A stretch of 64,000 nt of DNA from Haemaphysalis longicornis (lineage: Eukaryota > Arthropoda > Arachnida > Ixodida > Ixodidae), in the NCBI GenBank assembly GCA_013339765.2, contig CM023449.1, positions 223,829,992 to 223,893,991 of the forward strand, read 5' to 3'. Below, piece after piece: positions 55,683 through 64,000 of this stretch. The stretch's first letter is position 1, and each line of letters opens with the position of its first letter. The notes below the pieces were generated by a model. The model was not told where the DNA came from, made no database searches, and saw only the letters and a program-made list of their open reading frames with translations. Position numbers and translations under genes: made by a program.

Positions 55683-56247
55683 AGAGAGAGAGAGAATTTT
55701 ATTGAAATGAAAAAACACAGAAAGGTTGGCCTGATGGTAGTGTATCTGGCCAGCTATTCTGTGTGTGGGAAGGGAAAGGGGAGGAAAGAGCGTGGATAGA
55801 GGACAAGAGAGATGAAGATGGAAGAGAGAGGAACAAATGGCTACGTACAGAAGATGCCTACACTTGTACTGTGCATTTGTTAAAGTTTAGCCGGACGGGC
55901 CTCAACTACAATATCGCTGAGAGGCCGCTGCTGCGCAGAAATGTCAGCACAGCTTTAAATGCCCTTTGGAAACGCTGCTCGTCTGGCCAAGGTCCTAGCA
56001 GTACTTCCTTCAACACCACACGACAGTCCAAATGGGCCAATGTTCTCGCTAATTGTTCTCGAAGATGCGCGTAGCGTGGACAAAGGCAGAGAACATGCGA
56101 AATAGCCTCTGGTACACGGCATGTTTCACAATCGGGGTCACTCGTAATGCCGATGAGGTGCTTGTAGCGACAGGTAAAGGCTACGCCAAGCCGTAGTCTC
56201 TTGGCATGACTCTGCCACTTGATACGCTGCACTGACATTGTCAGCAC
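55683..56247 (-). pseudogene. 3' end of second I/R1-type LINE
   Basis: The minus strand encodes QRIKWQSHAKRLRLGVAFTC, then CETCRVPEAISHVLCLC (the same CX2CX7HX4C knuckle) and LTFLRSSGLSAIL before the stop at 55906. The UTR ends caataaaattctctctctct at 55683-55705. It differs in sequence from the neighbour at 53350, so it is another family. The 5' part is absent beyond 56247. Confidence 0.8.
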
Positions 56248-58672
56248 TGATATTGTTGTGCCTAGCTAATGAAGACCTTGATGCAGAATGAACTTTCTAC
56301 CAGCTGAGATACGTTCAACGATTGGACAGGCCTCGGATTAGACCGACGCGTTGTGCATGCAGATGATAATGTACGTAAACAGACATGCGTAAAAAATAGA
56401 TGACCAGCTTTTCGGGAATAAAATGTTTCATTAGCTTTGAAGTTATCTGTGCTCTTTACTGTCATTACACCGATTTATTTCCAAACAAACGCCAAATTTC
56501 GGAGAGTATTTGCTAGAAAACCCTGATGTCCCCCTCGATCACCAGCTTGAAACAAACACCAATTTTACCGTGGTAGAGTTAAGAAGCTGGTATGTTTTGA
56601 TACTTCCTGATAAAATAAAGTGAGGGTATTACTTAGTACGTCTGTAGATCTAACCCGAAAAAACCTGATTTCTCCCCCATTGCCATCTGAAAAGTAGCAC
56701 CAGACTTTTACCGCCCGCCCCCTGATTAAAAAAAATAGAAAACCAGAAAACGAACAACCCTATTGATATGTCAGCCAAAGCTGCCTATGTGAGGGGGGTC
56801 TTTCCAGAGCACCGTGTACCAACCACCATGTCTCTGCCAGTCTGCGAGAAACATACCTGCAATATGTGGAGTGTGCTGCAGCAACAGGTTGATTCTGTGG
56901 AGCCCGCCTCACCATCGTGGAGGGCACAAAACTAACCAGACAAATCTGCTGACGTCTTTCTAGACCGACAGATGTGCTGCACACCTTGCAGCAATGGTCC
57001 CATTATAAGCAGAGCATAAAAGAGCAGCGTTTGTACCGCCAACTACGTTTGCACTGCAAAAACATGGGGCAGCCGCACAAGATTCAGATGCGATCCCAAA
57101 AGCAAGAAACACGGCCAAGGACGGGTCGAGGTCGAACACAACCTTCGTCTAGCCAGCGATCCATGCATTATGGATCATGAATTAATATAATCCGGTCTTT
57201 AGGACGGGCGCACAAGCCGTTGAGGAATAAGCCTCCTTTACTAAGTACCATGGAGTAACTACAGTGCCTTAGCAAAAGTCCAATTTATTGTTTGTGCGTC
57301 TGGGTGTCTGTGTACGGTTTGGGGCATTAAAGTGAAAATGCCATTATGAGACGTTCGTGAATCTGCCTCCTGCTGCTTTGCTGTGCCACGTCTTACACAA
57401 GTGCAAATGTTGTTTGAACATCAAATTTTTGGGGTGAACTTTCTCACGCAATGTTTTTTACACCTACCAGTGGTATCACCATGCCGCACCGTCACGAGTA
57501 CTTGATATCAAGTACCTGTTGGGGCTTTCAACTGCTTCTGAGCATTGTCAAGCACACTTTGAAGCCTCACGTGGTTTCCAGCTCAGATGTCCTTTCAACG
57601 CGTTCTCTTTGTGGCACACAAAAGTAACAAAAACCTGGCATCTGCCTTGAGGTAGCCCTGCTAAAACTTAGTTACTTATATAAAATTGGGGCCCAGTAGT
57701 AAACTGTGCTTTTCGGCACAACTGCAAAAATACTGGTTTCCATAGCAAAAGTTTGATGCCTTTACGGTTGAAGTTGCAAACGAAAGTCATCATGTTGTGA
57801 AACAAGAACAGTAAATTGTGTGCCCTGCACGATTCGTGATTTTGACTTGGCAACCAGTAGTGCGCGCTGTTCACAAAGTGATGTGTGCTCCAACTTCTGT
57901 GCTAAAAGTGTAGGAACACAGTAAGTCAATACCCCATTCCACAAAAACATAAAAACAATGAAAATACCAAAAATAAAACAAAAAAATCACCATTTCGCAC
58001 AAAGCACGTAACAGCATTTAACACCCAATCACAACACTTACAACTGTTTTACGCACATCTCACCAATCGTAAAACAGCCACAGAAAACCCCTTCACCCAC
58101 ACATTATTTTCTATTCTGGCCAGCTAGGAAGTGCATTCCTTACGGCTGCACTTCCGCACCATTTAGCCAGACAATTTGGACGTCAATATCGATTTGACTG
58201 GCGGCACATATGCTTCTAAGCTGGAAACAAAAATGATGCTTCGTTGTGCAAGATGCCATCATCATTGCATCATCAATTCGCCTTCCGCAAATTGCCACCA
58301 CACCCTTTAGTCGATTCTAATGCATCATAATATAACGGTAACCAACACGGGTTATGCTGACACGCGACGCCTGTGCAAAAAAGGAACGCACAAGAGATGA
58401 GAGCGGCTAGACGGACAAGGGGAGTGAACGCGTCATAACAAATTTTCCCACATGCAAACCTGCGGCGCTTGCGTAGACAGCACAAAAAAACAAACAAACA
58501 AAAAAACAAGCGAGGGGTCGCGCAAGCTGAGGCGTCGACTACAGCACTGTGCACGTCCAACACAAGGCCACGTAGCTAAAGAAATCCACAGCGGCTGCTT
58601 CTAGTAAGCAGTAGCGTCGTTACTAAGGGGGACACAACGCACCAAGAGCCGCCATTGTATTTTTCATGCAAA
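56248..58672. other. No supportable gene
   Basis: AT-rich. The part to 56760 belongs to the possible outer TIR element. Beyond it, short ORFs and A-rich runs only, including (CAAA)n-like sequence near 58480-58510. Confidence 0.5.
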
Positions 58673-58673
58673 T

Positions 58674-58898
58674 ATGGCGTCCCCGATTCGGAGCGGCGGC
58701 AGTCGGCAGACGACAACGGCGGCGACGGAACAACAAGAGAGGGCCAAAAAAAAAAAGAGCTCGAGAAAGAAAAAAAAAAAAGAGAGAAACGCGAAGCAAA
58801 CGCGACACAGCGGCGGACGGGGAGAAATACGCGGAAAGCGAGCTTTGAAAGATGAAAACGGTCGACAACTTGCGTTACATCGTTTATTACAGACGTAA
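58674..58898 (+). CDS. Candidate basic ORF
   Basis: ATG in a caaatATGGCG context opens 74 codons (MASPIRSGGSRQTTTAATEQ, then Lys/Arg-rich runs) ending at TAA, which overlaps an AATAAA (acgTAAATAAAA). An octamer-like atgcaaat lies just upstream. The Lys runs come from A homopolymers, so translation of these may be chance. It could be the start of a real transcript because gccgccat and ATGGCG motifs cluster here. No domain. Confidence 0.25.
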   Translation: MASPIRSGGSRQTTTAATEQQERAKKKKSSRKKKKKERNAKQTRHSGGRGEIRGKRALKDENGRQLALHRLLQT

Positions 58899-59150
58899 AT
58901 AAAACCTCGAACTAAAGACTAAAACCTCAATGAACAGCGGACCGAATTTTTCGGATGCGCCGTCTGCGCCGCACATCGCTTCGTCTGAGTCACCCGGATG
59001 TAGACATCTTAGAAGCGTCGTCAGCTGATCACATGCGGCCGCTGTTACTACCCGCCGCGAATGCCCGAGTCCAGTGATATATCCGAAGCGTGGAACGGAT
59101 GCGATTACTATTTCTAGCCTTCGGACGTCTGCGCTACGCGCCGGATGCAT
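58887..59150 (-). CDS. Candidate ORF with downstream AATAAA
   Basis: 87 codons on the minus strand starting MHPARSADVRRLEIVIASV, with a following taataaacg polyadenylation-type signal about 10 bp after the stop. The frame has balanced composition but no recognised motif. It overlaps the end of the plus-strand ORF at 58674. It might be a last exon together with 59273-59478. Confidence 0.25.
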   Translation of the reverse strand: MHPARSADVRRLEIVIASVPRFGYITGLGHSRRVVTAAACDQLTTLLRCLHPGDSDEAMCGADGASEKFGPLFIEVLVFSSRFYLRL

Positions 59151-59272
59151 TGCGTTCTTCTGAGCGCGTGAATAAACGAATAAGCAAATCAGTAGCCAAT
59201 GTCGGATACAAACGAATGAATCAAAGTGCGTACACTACCGACATTCACAGCACGTGATCGAGATCCCGCATA

Positions 59273-59478
59273 TCAGCGTGCACACCACAAGCCAACGAGG
59301 GTGAACTGTTGAATGGCGTCAGAGCTGAACGACGCTTCGATAAGAAACACGACGCCCAGTCGTCCCCCCTCAAGAACGGCGTCTGCAAGGCTTAGCAAAT
59401 CGTCGCAATTTGAGGCGGCTGTTCGACATCGAGGCTCGCCGACGATAGGGATGGTCAATGAAATAGCGTCAGAAATGT
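59273..59478 (-). CDS. Unidentified open segment, no ATG
   Basis: The minus strand is open from a stop near 59485 to a stop at 59273, reading DYISDAISLTIPIVGEPRC, then ASNCDDLLSLADAVLEGGRL and GVVFLIEASFSSDAIQQF. The amphipathic, low-complexity-free composition looks like real protein, but there is no ATG near the start. It may be an internal exon, or a relic of one. No donor or acceptor is convincing. Confidence 0.3.
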
Positions 59479-60301
59479 AATCAAAATGTCATGGCCTACG
59501 ATTTACCCGCCAATTTGCATAGCTACGAGGCGCAGAGACGTAAACACGATAGAAAATTTGTATGTTGCTGTGCGTTGCCGTGCGCAATGTGCTCATGAAG
59601 CAGGAACAAGTTGAGGCACTTAATGTTACCGTATTCTGCAAATCTTAGCCTCAGAATTTCAAATTTACGCTAAAGTTTCGCGCAGCCTTGCGGGTAACGC
59701 TTTAAAAATTTGGAAAGAGAAAATTTCATTTGTAAACATTGCCCGTTCTTTGAAAGGACAACGCCATAACCACATGGCGCATTGGCTAGCGTGAAGTTGC
59801 CACGCAGCCCCCAAAGAAATGTGCCACCTACCTCAACGGGGGCTATCCAGAGTTGTTTCAATCCGCAGCAGAGGTGAGGTAATCCAATCAAAAGTAATCC
59901 ACAAAGCACACACACACAAAATAAAATCCACAACGCGTTAAAATGGCGCGGAAAATCTTTCAATTTGAATTCCGTTGACCCATGGCCGTTGCGTTTCCTC
60001 CCGCCAAAAGCGGCTTAGCCGAGCACAAAAAGGTGCATTTGCGTATATTTAAAAAGCATTGAATACAGTTGCACGTAGGCGTACAATTACAACAAACCAA
60101 GAAATATTTTTTTCATAAAATGTACATCACAAAATCTGCAACAACAGAAAAATAAATACAAAAACACGAATACGCAACTACCACCGAGCGCGCTGCAGGC
60201 GGAGAACGAGCAACTTCCTCGCAAGATTGGATTTCAAGTTTGTGTGCATACAAACCTCAAATATTCGTAAAATACACGTGGTTTTCCAGTAACGTAGTTT
60301 A
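59479..60301. other. No supportable gene
   Basis: AT-rich with short ORFs. Confidence 0.5.
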
Positions 60302-60424
60302 TTACACCATAAAACCACACGGTCTGCGTGGTTTGGAACCAAGTATGAGGCCGAAGCGATGGGCCGGATAAAAACAGTTTTGCGCTGGGCTGCTGCTGAT
60401 CATCCCTCCGATTTCTTCGGTTGT
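60302..60424 (-). CDS. Candidate terminal exon
   Basis: A textbook 3' splice site on the minus strand (ttccttttatttcag|ACAACC) opens 40 codons, TTEEIGGMISSSPAQNCF ending GFMV and a TAA. The stop overlaps an AATAAA signal (60298-60303). Another frame of the same exon is also open, so the phase is uncertain. The acceptor is strong, but the near-absent 3' UTR is odd. It could be an exon of a noncoding transcript. No upstream exon was pinned down. Confidence 0.3.
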   Translation of the reverse strand, partial: TTEEIGGMISSSPAQNCFYPAHRFGLILGSKPRRPCGFMV

Positions 60425-62236
60425 CTGAAATAAAAGGAAGGTTGAAACAATTAAAACAACATTAAAACAATGCAGAACGCGAGATTGCGAGGCGAAATAT
60501 GGATACACACGCCGAAATTCACAAAAATTATGACAATGTTTCGAACGGCATGTCCGTGGTACGGTGCTGCCACCTGTCGAGCTCGCGCGAAACCACGTGA
60601 AATGCATTGAGGCGCTCAAAAACAAACCTCACTGACGCACAGGTAGAGCCCAGGAAGTAAAACGCTCGCGGACACTAAGGGTGAAAGCAAGTACACATGC
60701 CAACACAGCTCATTACAACTTGCATACAAAGCCGAATTACAAGCTTTATGAAATCAGCTCACACAGTTATCAGAGAAGAGCAGGGTTCTGGGTGTGTTCT
60801 AAAGCAGTAATGCAGCATTTAAAGGCACAAACTACTCGCTACATAACAATAAAAAAACTGCCATCAAATTCGGGAGATCATGAGGCATTAATAAAACCAC
60901 TAGTGAGACTTACAGCATACGTTAATGCATTGAATCTGCACTGAAATGTTTGTGAACCCCATTCTTCCATTTAAATGTGTGTGCTTGTTGCAAGTCAAGC
61001 CAAGTAAGAATGGAGCACTTCCAGCTATTGCGGTCTTCCAAAAGGCAACACAGTACTTGCGCGACTTATCTCCCTCTACATTACCGCCCGACATCCCTCT
61101 TTGACTGCATTCTTCTTCCATCCATACACCAGCTTTCCTCCTTTCCTAAACCCTCTCCGCTGCAGTGTTCAAGCCAAGAACCATGTGGAAATAAATGTTT
61201 TAACTAAACAAACGTACAATAAAAAAAGCCCCTGTAGTGTGTCTATGTTTGCAGATTACTCCCAATGGCACACAATTCCTTTGGTAACAACACAATGGCC
61301 GATTCACATAAACAACATGTCCACACGTAGACTGGTGTTTTCGGCAAAGTTGGCAGTTTTTGTCTCAAAGAGATGTCCACATGAACCAAACAAACGACAC
61401 TGCAGACAAACAGAAGACACTTTTGATGAGTGGACTAGGTGGGTACACGTACAATACGTTTTAGAGTAGATGTAAGACAGAGGCTGACCAAAAGGGTACC
61501 TTGTGGCAATCACCAAAGCCAGACTCAACAATGATGCAATCCATGAAGGCATATGCACTGCTAGGTGAGAAATTATGTAGCCACGCTACAGCCATCTAGC
61601 CCGAAACCGTTTCTACAAGTGCTCCACAGTACCGTGTTGCTATAGTCGTCACAGTTGGCGCCAGACACAGAACAGGGCAATACCTTGCCCTCGTCAATGT
61701 GACAAACTGACATTCAATGCTTCCAGCACAAAGCAATCAAGCAGCTAGGCACAAAAACAAATTTACAGCGCCTACAGGCAAGCATTCAAAGGTGTCACCA
61801 GAGTCCTTCAATGCTTTTCTGATCCCGAAACTTTTGCGTAACGCTATGGGAGAGCTTCATATGAGGACAAAAGCTCCCGCGTGGCCGCGCTGCGAATCTG
61901 GTGCAGGCGGCTTGGAAGGGTGCGGCCGCATTGGCAATGCGCTGGGTCGCGATCTTGCTTGTGGTGTTTGTTGTGTAAAACACCTTTGGGCATTATCGGG
62001 AAGCGCAAACCATGTAAGGTACATTGCCTCAGATGTGCTGCATGCCATGTTACCGCTCTGGCTATTGAAGCACAACGCTTCGCTGTCCTGCTTCCCCAGA
62101 GACCACAAACATCGCGACAGGCAGAAGCGAGCACTTCCCTTGACAGGAGACGGATGCTTTCTATTTTCAGGAGAAGCGTGCGCGCGTGTGCGAGAAATAT
62201 TTCGACTACAAGGATGTTATTTGAGCATATGGATTC
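60425..62236. other. No supportable gene; one polyA-type signal
   Basis: ggaaataaatgttttaac near 61187 could be a plus-strand polyadenylation signal after a pyrimidine-rich stretch. An acceptor-like gctttctattttcag lies near 62155-62170. ORFs at 61717-62277 and their antiparallel partners conflict. Confidence 0.4.
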
Positions 62237-62368
62237 ATGATAAGCGGCCAATCCGTGTCTCATCTCCAGCACGATAAGCCCAAGCTCCGCGTCGATGCCA
62301 TCCCACGGATAATCGAATACTTGTTGGTGTATCTGACGAAGCGGAAGACACGGTCACGGTCAGACAAG
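62237..62368 (+). CDS. Candidate internal or first exon
   Basis: Opens with ATG (MISGQSVSHLQHDKPKLRVD, then AIPRIIEYLLVYLTKRKTRS) and ends SDK at a good donor, AAG|GTAAGA (62368|62369). Alternatively it starts after an acceptor-like tctcatctccag, giving the exon HDKPKLRV onward. The helical, charged composition looks genuinely coding. An in-frame stop lies just upstream of the ATG. I do not recognise the protein. Confidence 0.4.
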
Positions 62369-62989
62369 GTAAGATATTTACATGATGTCTCTCATTTCCC
62401 TACACCCATCCACAGATGTAAACAAACACTTGTACAGCACAGCCGTAGTGAGCTTGTGTAGTTTCTTCTACACGTGCTTGGCAGCGGCCCACTGCGGCCA
62501 GCCAGTGCTCAAAGCTTCCTGTCATCTGTGTTGCACAACTAAACTGAAAAGCCGGCATGCGTAGCTGTACCTGCATGTTTTCTTTCTAACTTGCCCTTTG
62601 GATAGGTGGGTGGGTGGTAGGCGCTTGCATAAGTTCTATCTGTTAAACACTCTACATATGTGCTCAGTCTAACAGCCCCCTCTCCCCCACGTGCCCATTA
62701 TGCTGCTTCAATTTCTTTAGCGTTTACCGACTTGCTATGAGGTCGGGTTTGTATACCACCCATTTGCGCAGAAGCACCAGGTCACCCAAAGCTCTATACT
62801 GCCTTAATTGCAGTGCTAGTTAACTCGTATCATCTGGGCTGCATATCAAAAGCTAGGCAGCAACCGAAAACGCGAAATGTCCGCCCTCCCAAAGCAAAAG
62901 CTTAGCTGTGCCTGTTGCAACTAACAAACACCGCAACATGCCTTCGTAACACGCGTGGTCTTGCCTCTCTACCTCACAGCTAAGCTACA
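62369..62989. other. Possible intron, no exon seen
   Basis: Sequence downstream of the candidate donor. No matching acceptor plus frame was identified. Confidence 0.45.
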
Positions 62990-63464
62990 TGACAATAACT
63001 GACACAATGTGCAGAAATTTGTGGAAAAATGGACACAAAATACGTGGAAATGAAGAGCAGAAGAATGTAGGCATGTTGCAGACAGAGAAACAGCCGGCCA
63101 GCAAGCGTGGTGGGAGGCCGGTACGGGGGCGTTGACAACAATAACCGACACAAAATATGCAGAAAGGTGTGGAAATGTGGACCGAAATACAGTAAAACCT
63201 CGTTACGAGAGACACTGTTACAAGAGACACTTGGTTATAAGAGACATTTGAAGGAAGACGGTTTGGTCGGTTTTCCCATGTTTGCCATGTTAGCAACATT
63301 GCGTACAAGAGGCCTTCGTTACAAGAGACACGTTTCCAGAGTCTCTTGAGTGTCTCTTGTGACGAGGTTTTACTGTATGTGGGAATGAAGAGCAGAATGT
63401 AGGCATGTTGCCGACTGAGAAACAGCCGGCCAGCAAGCGTAGTGGGAGGCCGGTGCAGGGGCGT
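62990..63464. repeat. Tandem duplication, unit about 145 bp
   Basis: Unit 1 is 62990-63132 and unit 2 is 63133-63189 plus 63376-63464. Shared blocks are gacacaa, gcagaaa, gaatgaagagcag, gtaggcatgttgc and cagccggccagcaagcgt. Unit 2 is split by the MITE at 63190. A partial third start (tgacaggggc) follows. The minus-strand ORF of 188 codons that spans this is a by-product. Confidence 0.85.
63190..63375. mobile_element. Tigger-like MITE with TA target duplication
   Basis: Ends cagtaaaacctcgttac and, complemented, cagtaaaacctcgtcac are followed on both sides by gagagacac or aagagacac, giving inverted repeats of about 28 bp with two mismatches. TA flanks each end (63188-63189 and 63376-63377). 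The start cagt-aaacctcg is typical of pogo/Tigger elements. Inside are repeats of gttacaagagacac. The 186 bp have no coding capacity. It interrupts the second unit of the tandem duplication, and the first unit shows the empty site. Confidence 0.85.
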
Positions 63465-63756
63465 TGACAGGGGCATTGGCAGGGGCGATCCTAGCGGCAG
63501 CTTTCGCCCCTGAATGAAACTTTGGCCAGAGTATCGTGACCACAAGAGCATTGAAAGACTCTGGTGTCACTGTAACAACCAGCCCTACAATATGCTGGCT
63601 CTTTACGGATTGCGAAGCTCGAGTTCCACTGCACTCCTTTTTTGTGTTTTGTTTCTTTGCCTGCGGTGATACAAAAGCTAGCTATACGAAACAGGCACAC
63701 AGTCACTTCAGCTCCATCAAACAAGAAGCGTGAAAGAACTAAGCACACACAGACAC
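63465..63756. other. No supportable gene
   Basis: Short ORFs only. Confidence 0.5.
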
Positions 63757-64000
63757 CAGTGGTGCCACTGCTGAACGGTGATTTGGAGCAATTTTTGTAT
63801 CAGAAAATTATTAATTTTGGAGCAATTTGGAGCACCTAAATGCCAGTTTTGGAGCACCTTGGAGCAACTAAACATCAACTGCTAGATGTGTCCAAAGCAT
63901 CTCTCAACACTAAAAATTGACCAGTATCGTCCAGTAATTGATGTGGAGGTCGTCATGGAATGCGCTTCAAGGTGCTTTTCCCACATGCGATCGCAAATGG
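63757..64000. mobile_element. Possible left end of hAT-like element, runs off window
   Basis: Starts cagtggtgccactgctg and contains repeated tttggagca motifs (about seven copies between 63782 and 63865). The CAGTGG start resembles a hAT terminus, and I associate the ttggagca repetition with tick transposons. The other end would lie beyond the window, so this is unproven. Confidence 0.35.

Noticed and set aside
62985..63551. 188-codon minus ORF
   Set aside because: It spans a tandem duplication and a MITE; the protein repeats simply mirror the DNA repeat.

Overview
The window reads as a nuclear segment of a large, repeat-rich eukaryotic genome, most probably a hard tick (Ixodidae). Four things in the sequence point there. 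Two short SINEs have a tRNA-like B box and a body that I match from memory to the tick Ruka family. Many LINE relics carry a reverse transcriptase, an RNase H and a C-terminal CX2CX7HX4C knuckle. Several elements end in long (CT)n or (CCA)n tails. GC-rich first-exon islands are separated by long AT-rich, gene-poor stretches. The tick assignment is recognition, not a database result. Nothing bacterial or organellar was seen: no operons, rRNA, intact tRNA or CRISPR array.

Host gene content is thin. The best-supported pieces are a CpG-rich island at about 4.86-6.87 kb holding a minus-strand first coding exon with a consensus splice donor (5730-5823), and a minus-strand THAP zinc-finger 5' end at 27.58-27.84 kb. 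Weaker candidates are a signal-peptide-like first exon at 43.01 kb, exon-like blocks at 60.3 and 62.2 kb, and short ORFs at 18.9, 26.8 and 58.7-59.5 kb. Further GC-rich islands at 10.84-11.56, 24.24-24.88, 37.4-38.6 and 42.3-42.8 kb look like promoters without a recognisable exon. The 38 kb island contains two RFX X-box palindromes.

The rest is mostly transposable elements. (1) LINEs: a 5'-truncated element with an open RT-RNase H frame (53.2-55.7 kb) abutting the 3' end of a related one (55.7-56.25 kb), a frameshifted relative (49.9-52.0 kb), 3' fragments at 19.9, 22.7, 25.1 and 31.9 kb, a broken RT at 33.8 kb, and a different, L1-like RT at 35-36 kb. (2) SINEs: a tRNA-headed SINE at 4.5 kb whose 3' tail matches the 49.9 kb LINE, and two Ruka-like insertions (14.5 and 39.2 kb) with perfect target-site duplications. 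(3) DNA transposons: two hAT elements with perfect 8-bp target duplications (44.755-45.706 and 47.704-49.813 kb), pogo/Tigger-like MITEs with TA targets (3.0 and 63.2 kb), a 327-bp MITE at 28.65 kb, and a 3.7-kb outer element apparently split by the LINEs. (4) Inverted repeats, hairpins, tandem duplications and microsatellites.

I found no new multi-gene system. The most informative signals are evolutionary: SINE-LINE tail sharing, a MITE insertion dated by its own paralogous empty site, nested LINE insertions, a 45-bp perfect fold-back, and the paired X-boxes in an orphan CpG-rich island.
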